Below are positions 39,786 to 51,958 of a DNA stretch of 64,000 nt, in pieces. Position numbers and translations under genes: made by a program. Source of the stretch: Serinus canaria (Eukaryota; Chordata; Aves; Passeriformes; Fringillidae); NCBI RefSeq assembly GCF_022539315.1, contig NC_066313.1, positions 72,233,934 through 72,297,933 on the forward strand. The letters are read 5' to 3'. The notes beneath the pieces are model-generated. The model had not been told where the DNA came from, ran no database searches, and saw only the letters and a program-made list of their open reading frames with translations. Numbering within the stretch: the stretch's first letter is position 1; the number at the start of each line of letters is the position of its first letter.

Positions 39786-42700
39786 TTTCTGCATAGTGCC
39801 AAACCAAGTGGAATTATTATTTCAGTATCTCCAAGTTGTGCTTCAGTTTACATCTCACAGAAAATTACTTTCCTTTTATTTCCAACATGTAATCCTTTGA
39901 TTTTTTTTCCCCTGAGGAGGCTACCATTGCCTTGCTGGGGGTACATTCTGTAAATCTGCAGTTTACATTTATTTTTCCTCAATATCACCTGCTTAGGTGT
40001 GAGACAAACTCTTATATTTCAAAAGTTTTCTTTGAATTGGCTTTATCCTTTTTGAGCTTGAAACCACTTGCAACTCCATCTCTGTTGAAAAATTATAGCT
40101 GCACATTTTTGTGTATCACCTGAAATTTCGATTTCAATTTTGAATAAAATTTCTTGAAAAATAAGCTGGCAAGCCTATTTGAGATTTGTCTTGCAAGGGA
40201 TTCTAAATTGTTTAGTAATTTTAGCAGGTATTATTCTAAGTGTCTAATTCTCTAGGCTTTTGTTCACAATGTTTTCCTCCTCACTTGTCATGGACTTCTC
40301 CTCCAAATTCTGTAAAATGCTTAAGTGTAGGTATGCATCTTGTAATTTGCCATTGTAACTCCAGAACTTGCTTATTTTCCTATGTCTGAGACATATTGTT
40401 AGAGTCAAGTAGTCACAGAATAAGAAGAAAAAATTTGGAAAGAAAGCAAAGAAAATAATACAGAGTTTCTTCATGGTTTTCCTGGGTTTCAAACCTGGTG
40501 TTCCACTAGCCTCTCCTCACATTAATGGTTGCACATTAACATTTTTCCTGTTGTGAAGGAAAAGTAGATGTTTGTTACCTCATGCTTTCTCTCCTTGTTT
40601 TCAAAACCTTGGATTTTGTCTCAATATGGAATACTTTAATCTCCTGTGCCGTGTGCACACTCTCATATATCAAAATGCATTTTTCTTTGAAACAGATGTT
40701 TGAGGTTAAATGAGCACTTGTTCCAAGCAAAAAGAAAAACAACCCTAAAACCTCCCAAACCAATAGAAGGCTGCTGAAGTGCTTGGGAACACTGAAATAC
40801 TGATGCTCCCTCTTGTGGTTTAGTTAAATAAAACAAACCAGGGAATCTATAACAGTTTAATTCATTATTTTCCTTGAACAAAATCTTTGGTATTTTTGAT
40901 TAGTAATTTGGTGCTGGAAATGCAGGTAACTCATCAAGAATCTGTTTCTAGAAGAAAGTATTCCTTTTCTATTTCTAGAAAGGAAAATAAAATCAACCAC
41001 AATTTTATTTGTAACAAATGGGTTTCCAAGCAGCATGATATTTCATTCTAGATTTATTTTAGTGGTTTTAGATTTCAGCTGTCCATTTGCTCATGAGTGT
41101 TTGAGGGGATTTAACTGTTAGGAATATGGCAAGTTTGTGATCTGACAGCTAGAATTGAAAGCCACCAGACTAATCACTAGCTAAAACATGCATTAAATAA
41201 AATCACATAATGGCATGTCTAGTCCCTTAGACTGTGCTGTGCATCGAGGAACAGGAGAGAAGACACCTCTCTGGGTACAAAACCTCTTGGTCTTTTACTC
41301 AGATCTGGCTGGGTGTCAGAATCAGGAGTCTGAAAACTGCCCTTTATTTAAAGAGTTCCTTTACCTCTTTCATGGTTTTTTTTTTGGTAAATTTAGCAAG
41401 CACTGTAAGTTTTTGATACATGTATGTATATATCTCTAGGATTTCCTGTAAATGTGTTAGGTGTTTACTAGATTGATCCAGTCTCACAAACCTTCAGGGC
41501 ATCAGTGTAGCCATAGTCCATGCAGGCATTTAAAACTTGAGTTTGCTGAGACTTGATAAGTCTAGTTTGAAGCCATCACCAATAGAAGGCTGCATAACAG
41601 GACTGTGAATTGTTTGCTTCAGTCATTTGGTGCAAAATAATTTCGGTGGAAATGCTGAGGTCAGAAAGAACCATTTGTGTAGTGGGAAAAACGAGTAGAA
41701 GGCACAAACCAAAACCGAAACAAAGAATGTGACACATTTCTCATGTTGAGTGTCTGAACTTAGAGAGCAGTGTGTGACCATTATTGCTGTGATGCTCCCC
41801 TCATTGTGCAGCCCTGTTTAAATACAAAGGTTTATAATGCTGCAGTTTTCCAAACTGTCAGTAATCATAAGTAGGCATTCTAAGGAATCGCACCAAAGAA
41901 AATCAAACTGCCATAAAGTTCATGTGTGGCACTAATTGCAATTTAACTGCATGGTTATTACAAGAGCTTTTAATTAACTCAGTCATCATACTGTGGCATA
42001 CAAATTGTGGGTAATAACAGCATGCTGACTATAATGACAATAGGTTTTTCTGAACTCTGAAAATCAGGAGTTTTATAATTTTCGGAGGTTTCTTTTTATG
42101 CCCTTAAATATTGTGTGGTATTTAAGAACATTTCAAAAAAGCAAAAAAAAAAAGAGAGAAAAAATCCTAGCAAGTTGCTGAGGCTTGACTGTTTTAAAAT
42201 TTTGTGGAAGTCTTTAAGTCTTCCTGAAATTCAGTGAGAGGTATCTCACTGAATTCTTTTTCTGATGATTTTTCAGTTTCACTTTTCTATTTTCATCCCC
42301 TTTGAGAATCATTTTTCACACCATCTTCTTTTTGAAGCCAAGAAAATGTTTATGGAAACATTCAGAGTAAATCCCATTTCAGTGACACTGGAAGATAGTA
42401 AAAATAGATTCTGATTAGATATTGCTGCAAAATGGTCATTTATTAATTCAGTGGGATAGTGAGAGCATTGCTCTTCTCTCAAAGTTATGATTCCAGTCTC
42501 TCAGGACTGGCAATAATAGCACTGAATGATTTCTCAATTGGAATGTTAATTTTGTTGTCCAGAGACTAAAAATTAGGAAACAATCTAGCTTATGGATATA
42601 GTTGAAGTCAAGAAATACAAGAGGTGGTGTTATGCTTAGCACATGTACTTCTTCCTGTACATTTAAAGAAAGCATTAAAAAAAAAAAAAAAGTAAAGCAG

Positions 42701-44579
42701 AAATTATTATGGGAGCTGTATTTATCTGGTTTTTAGACTGTCATCAGCTCTGTACTGGAAAATTAAATACTGGAATATTTAAGTTATAAATTATTTGGCT
42801 CACAGACAAAACAGGCACCTGAAGGCAAGGCAAGAATACATGACATTTTCATATGCACAAGTTTACTGCAGAAACGAGGTGATAATGAAGACTGGGCTAG
42901 TGAGGGAGGCAAAAGTAAATTTGTTATGCACATAGAGTTAATGACATAAAAGTGAGAGACACTACTGAACAGGTAAAAAACCTCAGGATGGGTTCATCTG
43001 GGGGAGCAATATGAGCATGGTGTACCAAACACAGAAAGAGGAACCAACATCATACAAAGCCAGTCGTCCCAGAGGTTTAAATATCACAGATATGAGAAAG
43101 GTTACAGAGATGCTGACATCACCATGGTAAATGCTGAAGTAGCTCATCCTTCAGAAACTGTGTGAATAAGTAAGTGGCTGCTAAAGAGCAAATTTTGTGC
43201 TGCTGCCCTCATTAAGAGAACTGAGTTCTCAACAGTATGATTACTGTCATGCATATCTTTGTGAGAATGGCAGAGGTGTATGTGGTGCTGTGCAAATGCT
43301 TTTTATTACAATTTTCAGAATTTTCCAACACTGGGAAAAAATCAGTTTTTAAAAAGACATTTCAAATGGTTACTAGTTTTAAATGTTATTTTTATATATG
43401 AAGTTTACCCAAGGTTACTTTTTAAGAAAGATTTTGTATTTGAAACTAAGGTTTGTATTTACATATATCAGTGAATGCAGATTTCCTATTATTGCAAATG
43501 CATTTCTTGAGACATTGACTCAAGGAGAGCAGAGAAAGGTTGTGAGACAGAATTTTGAAACAACTGTCTATGTAAAGCACATGTAAAACAAGTATAATCC
43601 ATATTCCAAGGATCTATGACTGTAAAAATTATTGGTTTTCTTTTTTTTTTTTTTTTTTTGTTCATTTTAATCAGAGCAAAATATAATGAGATTTTACTGT
43701 GAATTCAAGAAACATGGATTCTCTTGTTTTCCTACTGAAGTGAATGTATGTGAGGTTTTTTACTATAGGTGGAGATAATTTATTTGGTTTTGTCTTTTTT
43801 TTTTTCCCCTTGACCTGAAGGACTGTTACTCATCTGCTCAGGGGCTGCCTTAGCCAGAAGGTCACCTCCACCCTGTTTCTCCCCTCCCCACAGCCTCTCA
43901 CCCTGCTGTCAGGCTCTGCCAGTGCCTGGACAGCAAAGGTGCCCTGTTCAGATCTGCAAGGCACCTGAGACCTACAGCACCCTACACACCTGACCCAGGC
44001 CTGTCATGAGACAAAACATCTGGAGATGACTCCTTCCCAAACATCTGGATCTGACTTTCACTCTCTGTTATACCTTATTTTTCTTTTTGGTAAGACAAAG
44101 AGCAGCTGAAGAGTGTATGGGAAGCTGGAACTGAGGCAACTTGAGCAATCAGTTGCTTTGTCACAGAAGCTGATCATAAGCAAAATGTTCCCTGTGTCAC
44201 ATCAGTGAGCAGAAAAGAATATGCTAAAAGTGAGACAAATAAAATGATGGAAACATTTTGTGAATCTGGTATATCTATATTATATTGGCATAGAGGGGCT
44301 AATGTGATAAGCTGCTGCAGAGGCTGGCACTGAAGAAGCAAACTTGCATAAGGATACGTGAAACACAGAAAAGGTGTAGAGACCTGAAAGGGGGGAAATG
44401 GGGAGTCCAGTTAAGCTGGTGGAATATTTTTAGTGTATTCTGAAGAAGAAGTACTGGGGGAAATAGAGTGAAGGAGGTTTGAAACTGAATTTGAGGACAA
44501 GAAGGAATGTAGTCAGATGCTATCCAGAGAGAGTCTGCCTCTAAGAAGAAATGTAGAGATGAATGCTTCAAGTGATGTT

Positions 44580-44615
44580 CAAAGTGTAATCCCTTAAAGG
44601 ACAAAGTGTAATCCC
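44580..44615 (+). repeat. 14-bp direct repeat, period 22
   Basis: CAAAGTGTAATCCC at 44580-44593 and 44602-44615. Confidence 0.95.
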
Positions 44616-45974
44616 GTAGTCGTATTTCTAACTTTACCTTCAGTTTCAAATCATAAGGTGAGCACCAGTTCTTATGTAGTAATAATGCTGATTCTTTCTT
44701 CTTTTCACTGACCTAAGTAGGTGCATTCAGCAATGTTTCATTATACCACATACAACATGCATGCCAACAAACTCGTTACATTAAATGTGTTTATTCCATT
44801 TTAAATTTTAAATGTATTTCTTAACTAGCTCTACAGGAGTTCTTAGATGGAAAGATGGTCCATAAGACTTGCATTTCTCTCTTTAATGCATGATGATGAC
44901 TTGAGAATGAGATTTTTTTGCTGTCTCTGTTCTTACATGTGGGAATATAGAAATAGGAAACAATAATCCTTGTTGTGTAGTGTGCACACTCCTTCCTTCA
45001 CATGGTAGCATTTTGAATATGTTTCTGCTTCAAGACTGGGTGTTTGCCTTAGAGGCCACATTGATCTCCTCTCTCCCTATTTCTCTCTAAAAGCTGACTA
45101 CCTAATGACTACCAAGTTTCACCAGTGCCAGCTTACACAAATGCATGCTGTTCAGTCTGCTTAATATTTCTTGTCAGATGTGATTGCAAGCATAACTATT
45201 TCTTATTTAATAAATATATGTATATGCCTAATTTTTTAATTCAATGATTAGGAAGAGTAATGAGCTATGAATGTGATGTCCTAAGTCATACAAAATGCTC
45301 AGTATCACGTTTTGCAAAGAAGAAAATGAGACTTCATGTGAATTTTTATCTGTTGACATCTGGATCAGAAAGCTGGACATAAAATTCCTTGATATTTTCA
45401 ACATCTGTGGTCCAATATCAATAAACTTACATCTTGGGTCACTACCTTAATGTCTTTCAGTGTTGTAATGCAAGTATCCACCATGCTAACTGTTCACTAT
45501 ATCTTTGTGTAGCTGGGCTGAACATGCCATAATAATTCATCAGCCCTGAAAGAAGGCAAAAAATTCAATGGATATTAAAAATGTGATTGGGATGCATTAC
45601 AGAAAAAATGGAAATATGCTGCTGTTCGCAACACATCATATTCTCTGAGGATTCTGGTACAGTCTACATAAAAATACCCTTCCTTATGGGAAAAAAAACA
45701 CCACTATCAATAAAATACATGGTGACTTTCTTACACACCTGGTATCCCTTAAAAAGGAATGCTTTGACTATTTTTTTCTACTATAAAATAACTAATTATA
45801 TGTTTGCTGCATTCATTATGGATACAGTGTTACACAGTATGATAACTAATTATGCTTTTTGTAGCTTAGTCTGTCTTTCTTGTTGAAATGTAGTGAAAGT
45901 GAATTGAGAGATACGTAACAATTGTTGCTTACATGTGTTCTTTCCTTCTTCTTGTGGCTTTTTTTTCCTTTTAG

Positions 45975-46108
45975 GTGAATAAGGTATGTGGTCCTCCTGT
46001 AAGGAAGCCTAAACAGTCTCCAGGTTGCTCCTTTGATCAGAACAAAGATAATCGAGGCTTGAAGATGTTCTCCAGAGACAGTGAACAAACACTCACCAAC
46101 AGAAGAAA
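45975..46108 (+). CDS. GPC5: Glypican-5, internal coding exon (probably exon 4)
   Basis: A short exon found by eye from its flanks and family resemblance. It encodes 44 codons plus two bases, beginning VNKVCGPPVRKPKQSPGC and ending SEQTLTNRRK, where the last K is completed by the next exon. This matches the glypican-5 segment that follows the exon 3 end and carries two conserved cysteines (VCG, GCSFD). The acceptor is a pyrimidine tract ending CCTTTTAG at 45974, and GTG starts in phase 0, fitting the exon 3 donor. The donor is AGAAA/GTAAGC at 46109, leaving phase 2. The basic run RRK sits at the exon 4/5 junction. A near-perfect copy of the donor lies 38 bp downstream (see findings). Reading through the donor gives TAA at 46110-46112. 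Confidence 0.9.
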
Positions 46109-46165
46109 GTAAGCCATTAGTTTTACAGCCAGAAAGAAAGAATAAAGTAAGCCATTAATTTTACA
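46106..46165 (+). repeat. Tandem duplication of the exon 4 splice donor
   Basis: AAAGTAAGCCATTAGTTTTACA at 46106-46127 recurs at 46144-46165 with one change (21 of 22 identical), period 38 bp. The first copy spans the real exon 4 donor. The second carries an identical AAA/GTAAGC at 46147. Confidence 0.95.
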
Positions 46166-46777
46166 ACAGAGTAGATTATGCTCAATGCAATGGCATGCAT
46201 TACTAGAGAATGAAGCCTCCAAAGAATGAAACATTTTAGCAACACAGTCTACTCTGTTACATTTTGGAAAGGGTAATTTCATGAGTAGATTTTGTTTTCA
46301 GAAGTAATGGACATATGACCAGAGTAATTTGGTGTGGTTTAAATTATTTAGGAGGGTGGATAACATTAATAGAATATGTATGTTAGATCTATGTGCAATT
46401 TTTAAAATTACATTTAACTTTACATATCAGCAGGCATTATTAAATCTGACAAGAAATGATAGTAGCTTTTTACAGAAAACCATTAGTACAAGGTGATAAG
46501 ACAGAAAAAATTAATTACTTTTCTTACATACCTTTCTGCTGTAAAAAAAGAGACAACTAAACATTTGGGACTAAATCTTGAAAGCCTTGTTCAAACAGAA
46601 CTTGCTGATTTTTTTTCTTTGACTCTTTTCCTGGTATATAGTGAATTGAAGGGACTGCAGAGGCTTGGAGATTTCATTTAAATCTGGCTCAGCATTGCAG
46701 GGTGAACTTTGTGCAGCTGTATGAGTTAGGTGTTTGAGCTGCCCACACATCTGTAAACATCCAGGCCACTCAGAGAT

Positions 46778-46813
46778 ATCCTTCTCAGCTGATCTTCTCC
46801 TGCTGAGAAGGAT
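46778..46813. repeat. Inverted repeat, 12-bp perfect stem
   Basis: ATCCTTCTCAGC (46778-46789) pairs with GCTGAGAAGGAT (46802-46813) across a 12-nt spacer, in intron 4 just before a CR1 tail. Confidence 0.95.
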
Positions 46814-46854
46814 GCAGGTGTCCCATGAGTTGTAGCATAGAGTTCAAGCCTGAC

Positions 46855-46985
46855 AGAGTTGAAGGAGTGTTTGGAACATACTCTCAGGCACATGCTGAGA
46901 CTTGAGGGCTGTCCTGTGCAGGGCTAAGAGTTGGACTCAAAGATCCTTCTGAGTCCCTTCCAAATCAGCAGATTCTGTGATTTTG
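46855..46985 (+). mobile_element. CR1 LINE 3' tail
   Basis: Contains AGTTGAAGGAGTGTTTGGAAC, CTGTCCTGTGCAGGGCTAAG, AGTTGGACTCAAAGATCC and a terminal GATTCTGTGATT, in CR1 3' UTR order. It lies in GPC5 intron 4, in the gene's direction. Confidence 0.8.
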
Positions 46986-47709
46986 TGGTGGCTTCCAGCT
47001 TTCTGCAGATATCTTAGGTAGCTGAAGGAATCTCAAAGGCCAATCTATATTTAGACAAGTTAATCAGGTTTTTAATGACCATAATAGCACTCTAAGGCAT
47101 TAGGAATGTTGCAGTTAAGATTAAAGGCTCCATTATGCAAAAAAAGTACAAAGTTAAAATCAGAAATTTCATTTCTGTCATAGTGTTTGCTAAAACACAG
47201 AAGTTTTCTTTGTCCTCTTTTTCCTCTCATTTCACTTTGTAGTGCAGAAGGAAACAGAAATGAGAGAATTGCAGGGAATAATTGCTCACTCCTGATGTCT
47301 GGAGAAGAAAAGGTGCCTCTGAGCTTCAAAGGCACACCATTCTTCTCAGTGTAAGGACCTTCAGTTACTAAATAGTGATAAAAACCCCCAAAACAATGCA
47401 AAATATAAATAGAGGGTTTTAAAAACATTGTGGTCACAGATAGATAGATATGTGAACCAGAAGTTTGCTTTAGCCAGCACAGATGTATTTCAGGGAATAC
47501 CCATTACATGGGTGCATGCATCTCAGTTACATGTAAGTTCTTGATGTTTTCTGGTTGCTAACACTCTGCAAACACAATACCATATTCTAAAGTCTCACTT
47601 AAATCAGGACTGTTCCATGTTTCAAAGCAGAACACTCTATTGACCTCAGGGAGATTGCCTGAGAGACCTTCAGGGGCATGAAAGGCAGTGGGCAACACAA
47701 AGCAACATT

Positions 47710-47872
47710 CCTTTGCCTTTGCCTTTGCCTCTTCCCTTTCCCTTTTCCCTTTTTTTCCTTTCCCTTTTCCCTTTTTTCCTTTTCCTTTTCCACTTTCCTT
47801 TTCCACTTTCCTTTTCCCTTTTTCCTTTTCCTTTTCCTCTTCCTCTTCCTTTCCCTTTCCCTTCCCTTCCCT
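47710..47872 (+). repeat. Pyrimidine microsatellite (CCTTTT/CCTTTG-like)n
   Basis: About 160 bp of almost pure C and T, moving from CTTTGC units through CCTTTTCC units to CTTCCC units. Open frames over it (Lys/Glu/Gly-rich antisense, Phe/Pro/Ser-rich sense) are low-complexity artefacts. Confidence 0.95.
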
Positions 47873-50297
47873 GTCACCTGTCTGAGATGATAGAGACACT
47901 TCTTCATGGCATGCAAGCTGCACCAAAAAGGGGAAGGCAAAGAAAGTTTGAGGTTAACTGATGCATATTCCAGTTTCACAACTTCCCCTCTGCTATCATC
48001 TGCAGTTGCTCCCTCCTGGATCACCTCCTTCCTTACTAGGCACAGGCACTTTACATTTCACTTTATATTCCCATAGCAACTGTAAGAACCTCACGTGGAA
48101 GTGTGACTTCAGCAAGTGCTTGCAGCCTGCTCTTAAGGAAGTGCTCTTCTCTAACTCCACCTTAGTTACCTCCTGTGGCACCTCTGTTTTCCAAATGCAT
48201 GTCCAGATGAAAGTTTACATTTTAAGGTACATGTCGGGCTGCTGCTGCCTGAACTTCTCCTGAATTATTTTTACCATTAGACCTAAGCTGGTATTTTCTG
48301 GTACTATTTGGTACAAGAAGAAAAAGAAATTTCTCCTTTCTTTTGATGCCAAAAAATTGTTAGATGAATTTAAAAAAAAATCTAAGCAAACCCTTCCATA
48401 GCAACATAAAAACTTGGAAGTATGTAATGCTTTTTTTCTCCAGAACTGTAAACAGCCTCTATACAGAGGATGAAATAGAAAAAAAAAAAAAAAAAGAAAA
48501 TAAAAAGAATATTTCGGAATAAACAGATAAAAAACCAGATAAAAAATATCTAAGTATCTTCAGCTGCCACTGACTGTAATTGCACTTTTGTGGTCAGCTG
48601 CCTATAATTATGTGCTTTCTGGTCTAGAGGATGATCATGTGAAAATTGACATTCATACCATTTGCCCTTCTAACTACTTTGGTCAGACATTAACAGGGGC
48701 TGAAAGCAGTTATTACTTCTCTATTAAATTTTGCCTCTGGACATATTTACTAATAAACCAAATGACCTTTCTGTTAGAATGCAGTTTGTGACAAGATATT
48801 ATGACAGCTACATTTATTTATATTTATTTCTTCAGAAGAAAAAATTCCAACTGTTCACTTTGAGAGGACTCTCTAAACATTATTTTTCAGCCAGAATGTA
48901 AACATAAAGCATAGGCAAAATCAAAATTAATCCACTCAATGGCATTTGGAGGGAAATTGCAAAGCCACTGTGCACACTGGATTCAATTTTGGGTGTGGAG
49001 AAATAAAAGATATGATTATTCATAGCTAGGAGAGTGTGGATGAATCATTTAAAACCTAATGCACATAGGCAATTATATGTTGCATAGTCAAAATTGACCC
49101 TACATGGGATTTTTCAGAACTGCAGTTTTAAAATTAGTAGGGCACTCACATCACTTTTAATAGACATAGTAAATCAAAGCCACTGTAGTTTGTGTAAAAT
49201 ATTTGCCCTGTTACATGAAAGAATGTATGGCTTTTTAAATGATGGACTGGATAAATCACTGATGTTTTATCTGTTTTAATTTGAAGTAAACAATACTGAA
49301 CAATTAAAATCCCTATAGGATATAGTCCTATGGTAACTAACTATAGGGAAATGTATAGATTATTTCTGCCTTTTTTTCACAGCTCCAGACACTATAAAAG
49401 GAGTTAACATAAAGTGGAGCTTGCTGGGTTACAGAGCAATGGGTGCAATATTTGGTGGGGCTTTTCTGTGTGCCTGCAGGTCATAGATAACTCAGTAATG
49501 TGTCATGTTCCATTTCAGAATGAATAAGTATTTTAATTTATACTGTAGGAAAGGCTCTCCCAGGAAGAGATTTTCAATTCATAAACAAACAGTTTATATT
49601 AAATACCACAATTCTGTTAGGAACATACCAACTAAAAAGTAATTCATTTGTTTTGAATTAAGTGCAAAACCTTATCACTACCTCTGGGCATCTTTACAAT
49701 TATTTAAAATTACAATGCATAATTTATAACTTGCCAGCACAGCACGTGGTAGAACTGATACAATCCTTCCGATGGTTATTACTAAATTCTGAACTCCTAC
49801 ATCTGAAACCCATTTTACCTGAATCTTGAGTTGCTGCATAACTTTACAATTTTATAGTATTTGTAAAGATAAGTAGGGGACTTTCTGTCAGCACTTTCGG
49901 AAAACAGGAGACTTATTCATCTGCACCTATTTTTTTCTTTACTATGCTTTTTTTTTGGAGCATTTTTTAATCTATTTGTCCAACTAAAGCATTGCAGACT
50001 GCATCACTACAAAGCAAGAAAATTTCATGTTGAAAGAAATAGTTCCTGTTCCAGAGCATAAATAAAGTAGGTTTGTTTTTTTTTTAATTTGACCAGTGGG
50101 AGTATCAACTTTGTAAACTAATGGAGCATAACTAAAAGAATCAAACTCATCTGTTGACAGATCGATTTAAAACATCACCAGAACCAGTGGAGAATCATGG
50201 AATAAACAGATTCCTTATCTTTTAGAAATGCCCAGCACAAGGCAGCTCGATGTTGTTGGTTGGCACTGACAATTATTTGTGGTGTTCCCATGTGCAG

Positions 50298-50423
50298 GGA
50301 GTTTGTCGGGCACCTGCGGCTGTACAGAGCCTTTTACGGCAGCCTGGCGGATCAGCTGTGCGGGAAGGAGCTGGCAGCTGCCCATGGGCTCCCCTGCTGG
50401 GATGGAGAAGATCTTGTAAGAAG
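50298..50423 (+). CDS. GPC5: Glypican-5, internal coding exon (probably exon 5)
   Basis: The first base completes the lysine split at the end of exon 4. The next 41 codons read EFVGHLRLYRAFYGSLADQ and then LCGKELAAAHGLPCWDGEDLVR. This fits the glypican core segment containing LYRxFYGxLADQLC and LPCWxGED, with two cysteines. The acceptor is CATGTGCAG ending at 50297. I place the donor at AAG/GTAGCT (50424), phase 2, because the residues after GED are kept in remembered GPC5 proteins. A second donor, CTT/GTAAGA at 50416, is stronger by consensus and would remove eight bases. Reading through gives TAG at 50425-50427. The next exon, expected to finish a split S or R codon, was not found before 64000. 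The exon is GC-rich against AT-rich flanks. Confidence 0.9.
50416..50421 (+). promoter_or_regulatory. Alternative splice donor near the end of exon 5
   Basis: GTAAGA at 50416 fits the donor consensus better than the GTAGCT at 50424 that keeps the glypican frame. Using it would shorten exon 5 by 8 nt and shift the frame unless paired with another acceptor. Confidence 0.45.
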
Positions 50424-50577
50424 GTAGCTTTCTGTCTGTTTTCTGTTGTAAGTCATGTTTTGCTAAAACAGCTTCTATTCCAGTCAGCTGTGGTGTTTCC
50501 CTGTGTCTGTGTCAAGATTAGTTTGAAAATTAAATAAGTGTGGGATCCCTTCTCCCGGGCTTCACCTGTACACAGTA

Positions 50578-50583
50578 AATAAA
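50578..50583 (+). terminator. Possible intronic poly(A) signal
   Basis: AATAAA 155 nt after the exon 5 donor, preceded by a GC-richer stretch (CTTCTCCCGGGCTTCACC) and followed by TCTCCCTGCATCTCGGTTGAG. The flanks loosely resemble an LTR R-U5 fragment, but I cannot name a family. Function is unproven. Confidence 0.3.
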
Positions 50584-51872
50584 ATCTCCCTGCATCTCGG
50601 TTGAGGAAAAAGAAAAAAAGAATTCCAATGTTCTTCAGACATTTTTTCTTCAAGTTTGCAGCACCTAAACACTGGAAAAGAAGCTGGATTGGCATTTACA
50701 AAATACAGTTGGACAAAAAGAATATGGATTTTTGTTTGAGCTTGGTCTTTATAAGATGCTTCTTTTAATGCAGCGTGTGGTAATGGACCCAAGCTTAAAA
50801 CCTTCTCTGGCTCTGAAGTGTGAAGTAATCTCTTAGTATATATGGTTTCCTATGAGAGAACTAAAAGTTAAATGGGAAGATAAAACACATTAAAAGTGAA
50901 ACATGTATTTTTTATATATGCAGCAGCTTGGGAGACATCATTCAGCAGCAGTGGCAAAGAAGAGATAATAAACTGCTACAGTCCTGGATGTGTGTCTCTG
51001 GAATCAGTATATTACACAGCTTATAAAACATTTTTGGATGGCAGAAAGATTTTCAGAGAGCTGATTTCTGTGTTTTTACTTTATTGCTTTGATCACCAAA
51101 ACAAGTATTTCTCTGAGCAGGAAATCTTTCTCTTCATGATGAGAGAGACCAAAACACTGAGAAGTTTGTTGCAGTTATTTGTAATAAAAATCATTATGTT
51201 AGTGTGATGTGGATTAGTAGGTAATATCAAAGGTCACGTCAAAGAAGGCTGTGAGGAGAGTTAGTAAAATGTGAGCTAGCAATTGGAGAGAGAAGTGGGA
51301 GATATGCACATTTAGGTATGTCTAAAAATTTAGGTAGGAGCTGTGATCTATTGATTGATACATGAGGAAACTTAGTGGACATCATTTTATCAAACAGCTA
51401 CAGGCCCACTTTTCTTTATCTTCTCGGCCAGTCCTGTGCTTTGGCAGCACCAAAGTCCAGTGAGTGGTTGACTCCCTTGACAGTCTCACTGGCAATCTTT
51501 GTCCAAGGATTTCAACAATCTTCTAAAGAGGCCATGTTCCTTCTTTAGGTAACTGTATTTGAGATTTAATCTCAACTGTATCTCCTTGCTTTTGTTTTTT
51601 TGACCATTCCCTAGTTCACTTTAAGTATTCCTACCAAATATTTCAGTAACGATATAAAAGGAGGGTCTTGTAATTACAGGATTTCCTAAGAACAGAGTTC
51701 TCCTATCATTTCTTGTGGCTGCTTATATACTTACATTATTACTTTGTTTATACTATTATACTGTACTGTTTGATTTTGATTGATTAGACACTAGGGTCCT
51801 GATAAAGAAATCAAACATTCTCTAAATTTTATAAATTCATAGGGTTTTTTTAGAGTAATTTAATAGTTATAG

Positions 51873-51958
51873 TAATATATATATATAGGCTACATATATG
51901 CTTATATATATATGCTTTATATATATTTTATATATATATATATATATGTGTGCACACA
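51873..51958. repeat. AT dinucleotide microsatellite
   Basis: Several (TA)n blocks broken by GGCTACA, TGC and TTT, ending in TGTGTGCACACA. Self-complementary and prone to slippage. Confidence 0.95.

Larger units (their letters stand above)
29052..45974 (+). other. GPC5 intron 3: overview
   Basis: A 16.9-kb intron with GTAAGA donor and TTTTAG acceptor. It carries a 1.2-kb CR1 copy (33345-34578), a CR1 tail (39630-39785), T15 at 33236-33250, A17 at 39119-39135, T19 at 43641-43659 and short direct repeats at 29763-29794, 35364-35404 and 44580-44615. A somewhat GC-richer patch at 32290-32480 and another at 43830-44040 have no identity I can assign; they may be old repeats. Nothing recognisable was seen in 29100-33340, 34600-39600, 39800-43800 or 44700-45950 apart from AT-rich sequence. 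Confidence 0.85.
46109..50297 (+). other. GPC5 intron 4: overview
   Basis: A 4.2-kb intron. Listed items are the duplicated donor (46106-46165), a 12-bp-stem hairpin (46778-46813), a CR1 tail (46855-46985), a pyrimidine microsatellite (47710-47872) and A17 at 48479-48495. Nothing recognisable was seen in 46170-46770, 47000-47700 or 48500-50290. Confidence 0.85.

Noticed and set aside
47558..48024. Lys/Glu/Gly-rich antisense frames and Phe/Pro-rich sense frames
   Set aside because: Produced by the pyrimidine microsatellite; low-complexity translation.
50508..50610. Possible LTR R-U5 fragment around AATAAA
   Set aside because: It resembles LTR style only loosely, with no ends, duplication or nameable family. 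Kept only as a possible poly(A) signal.
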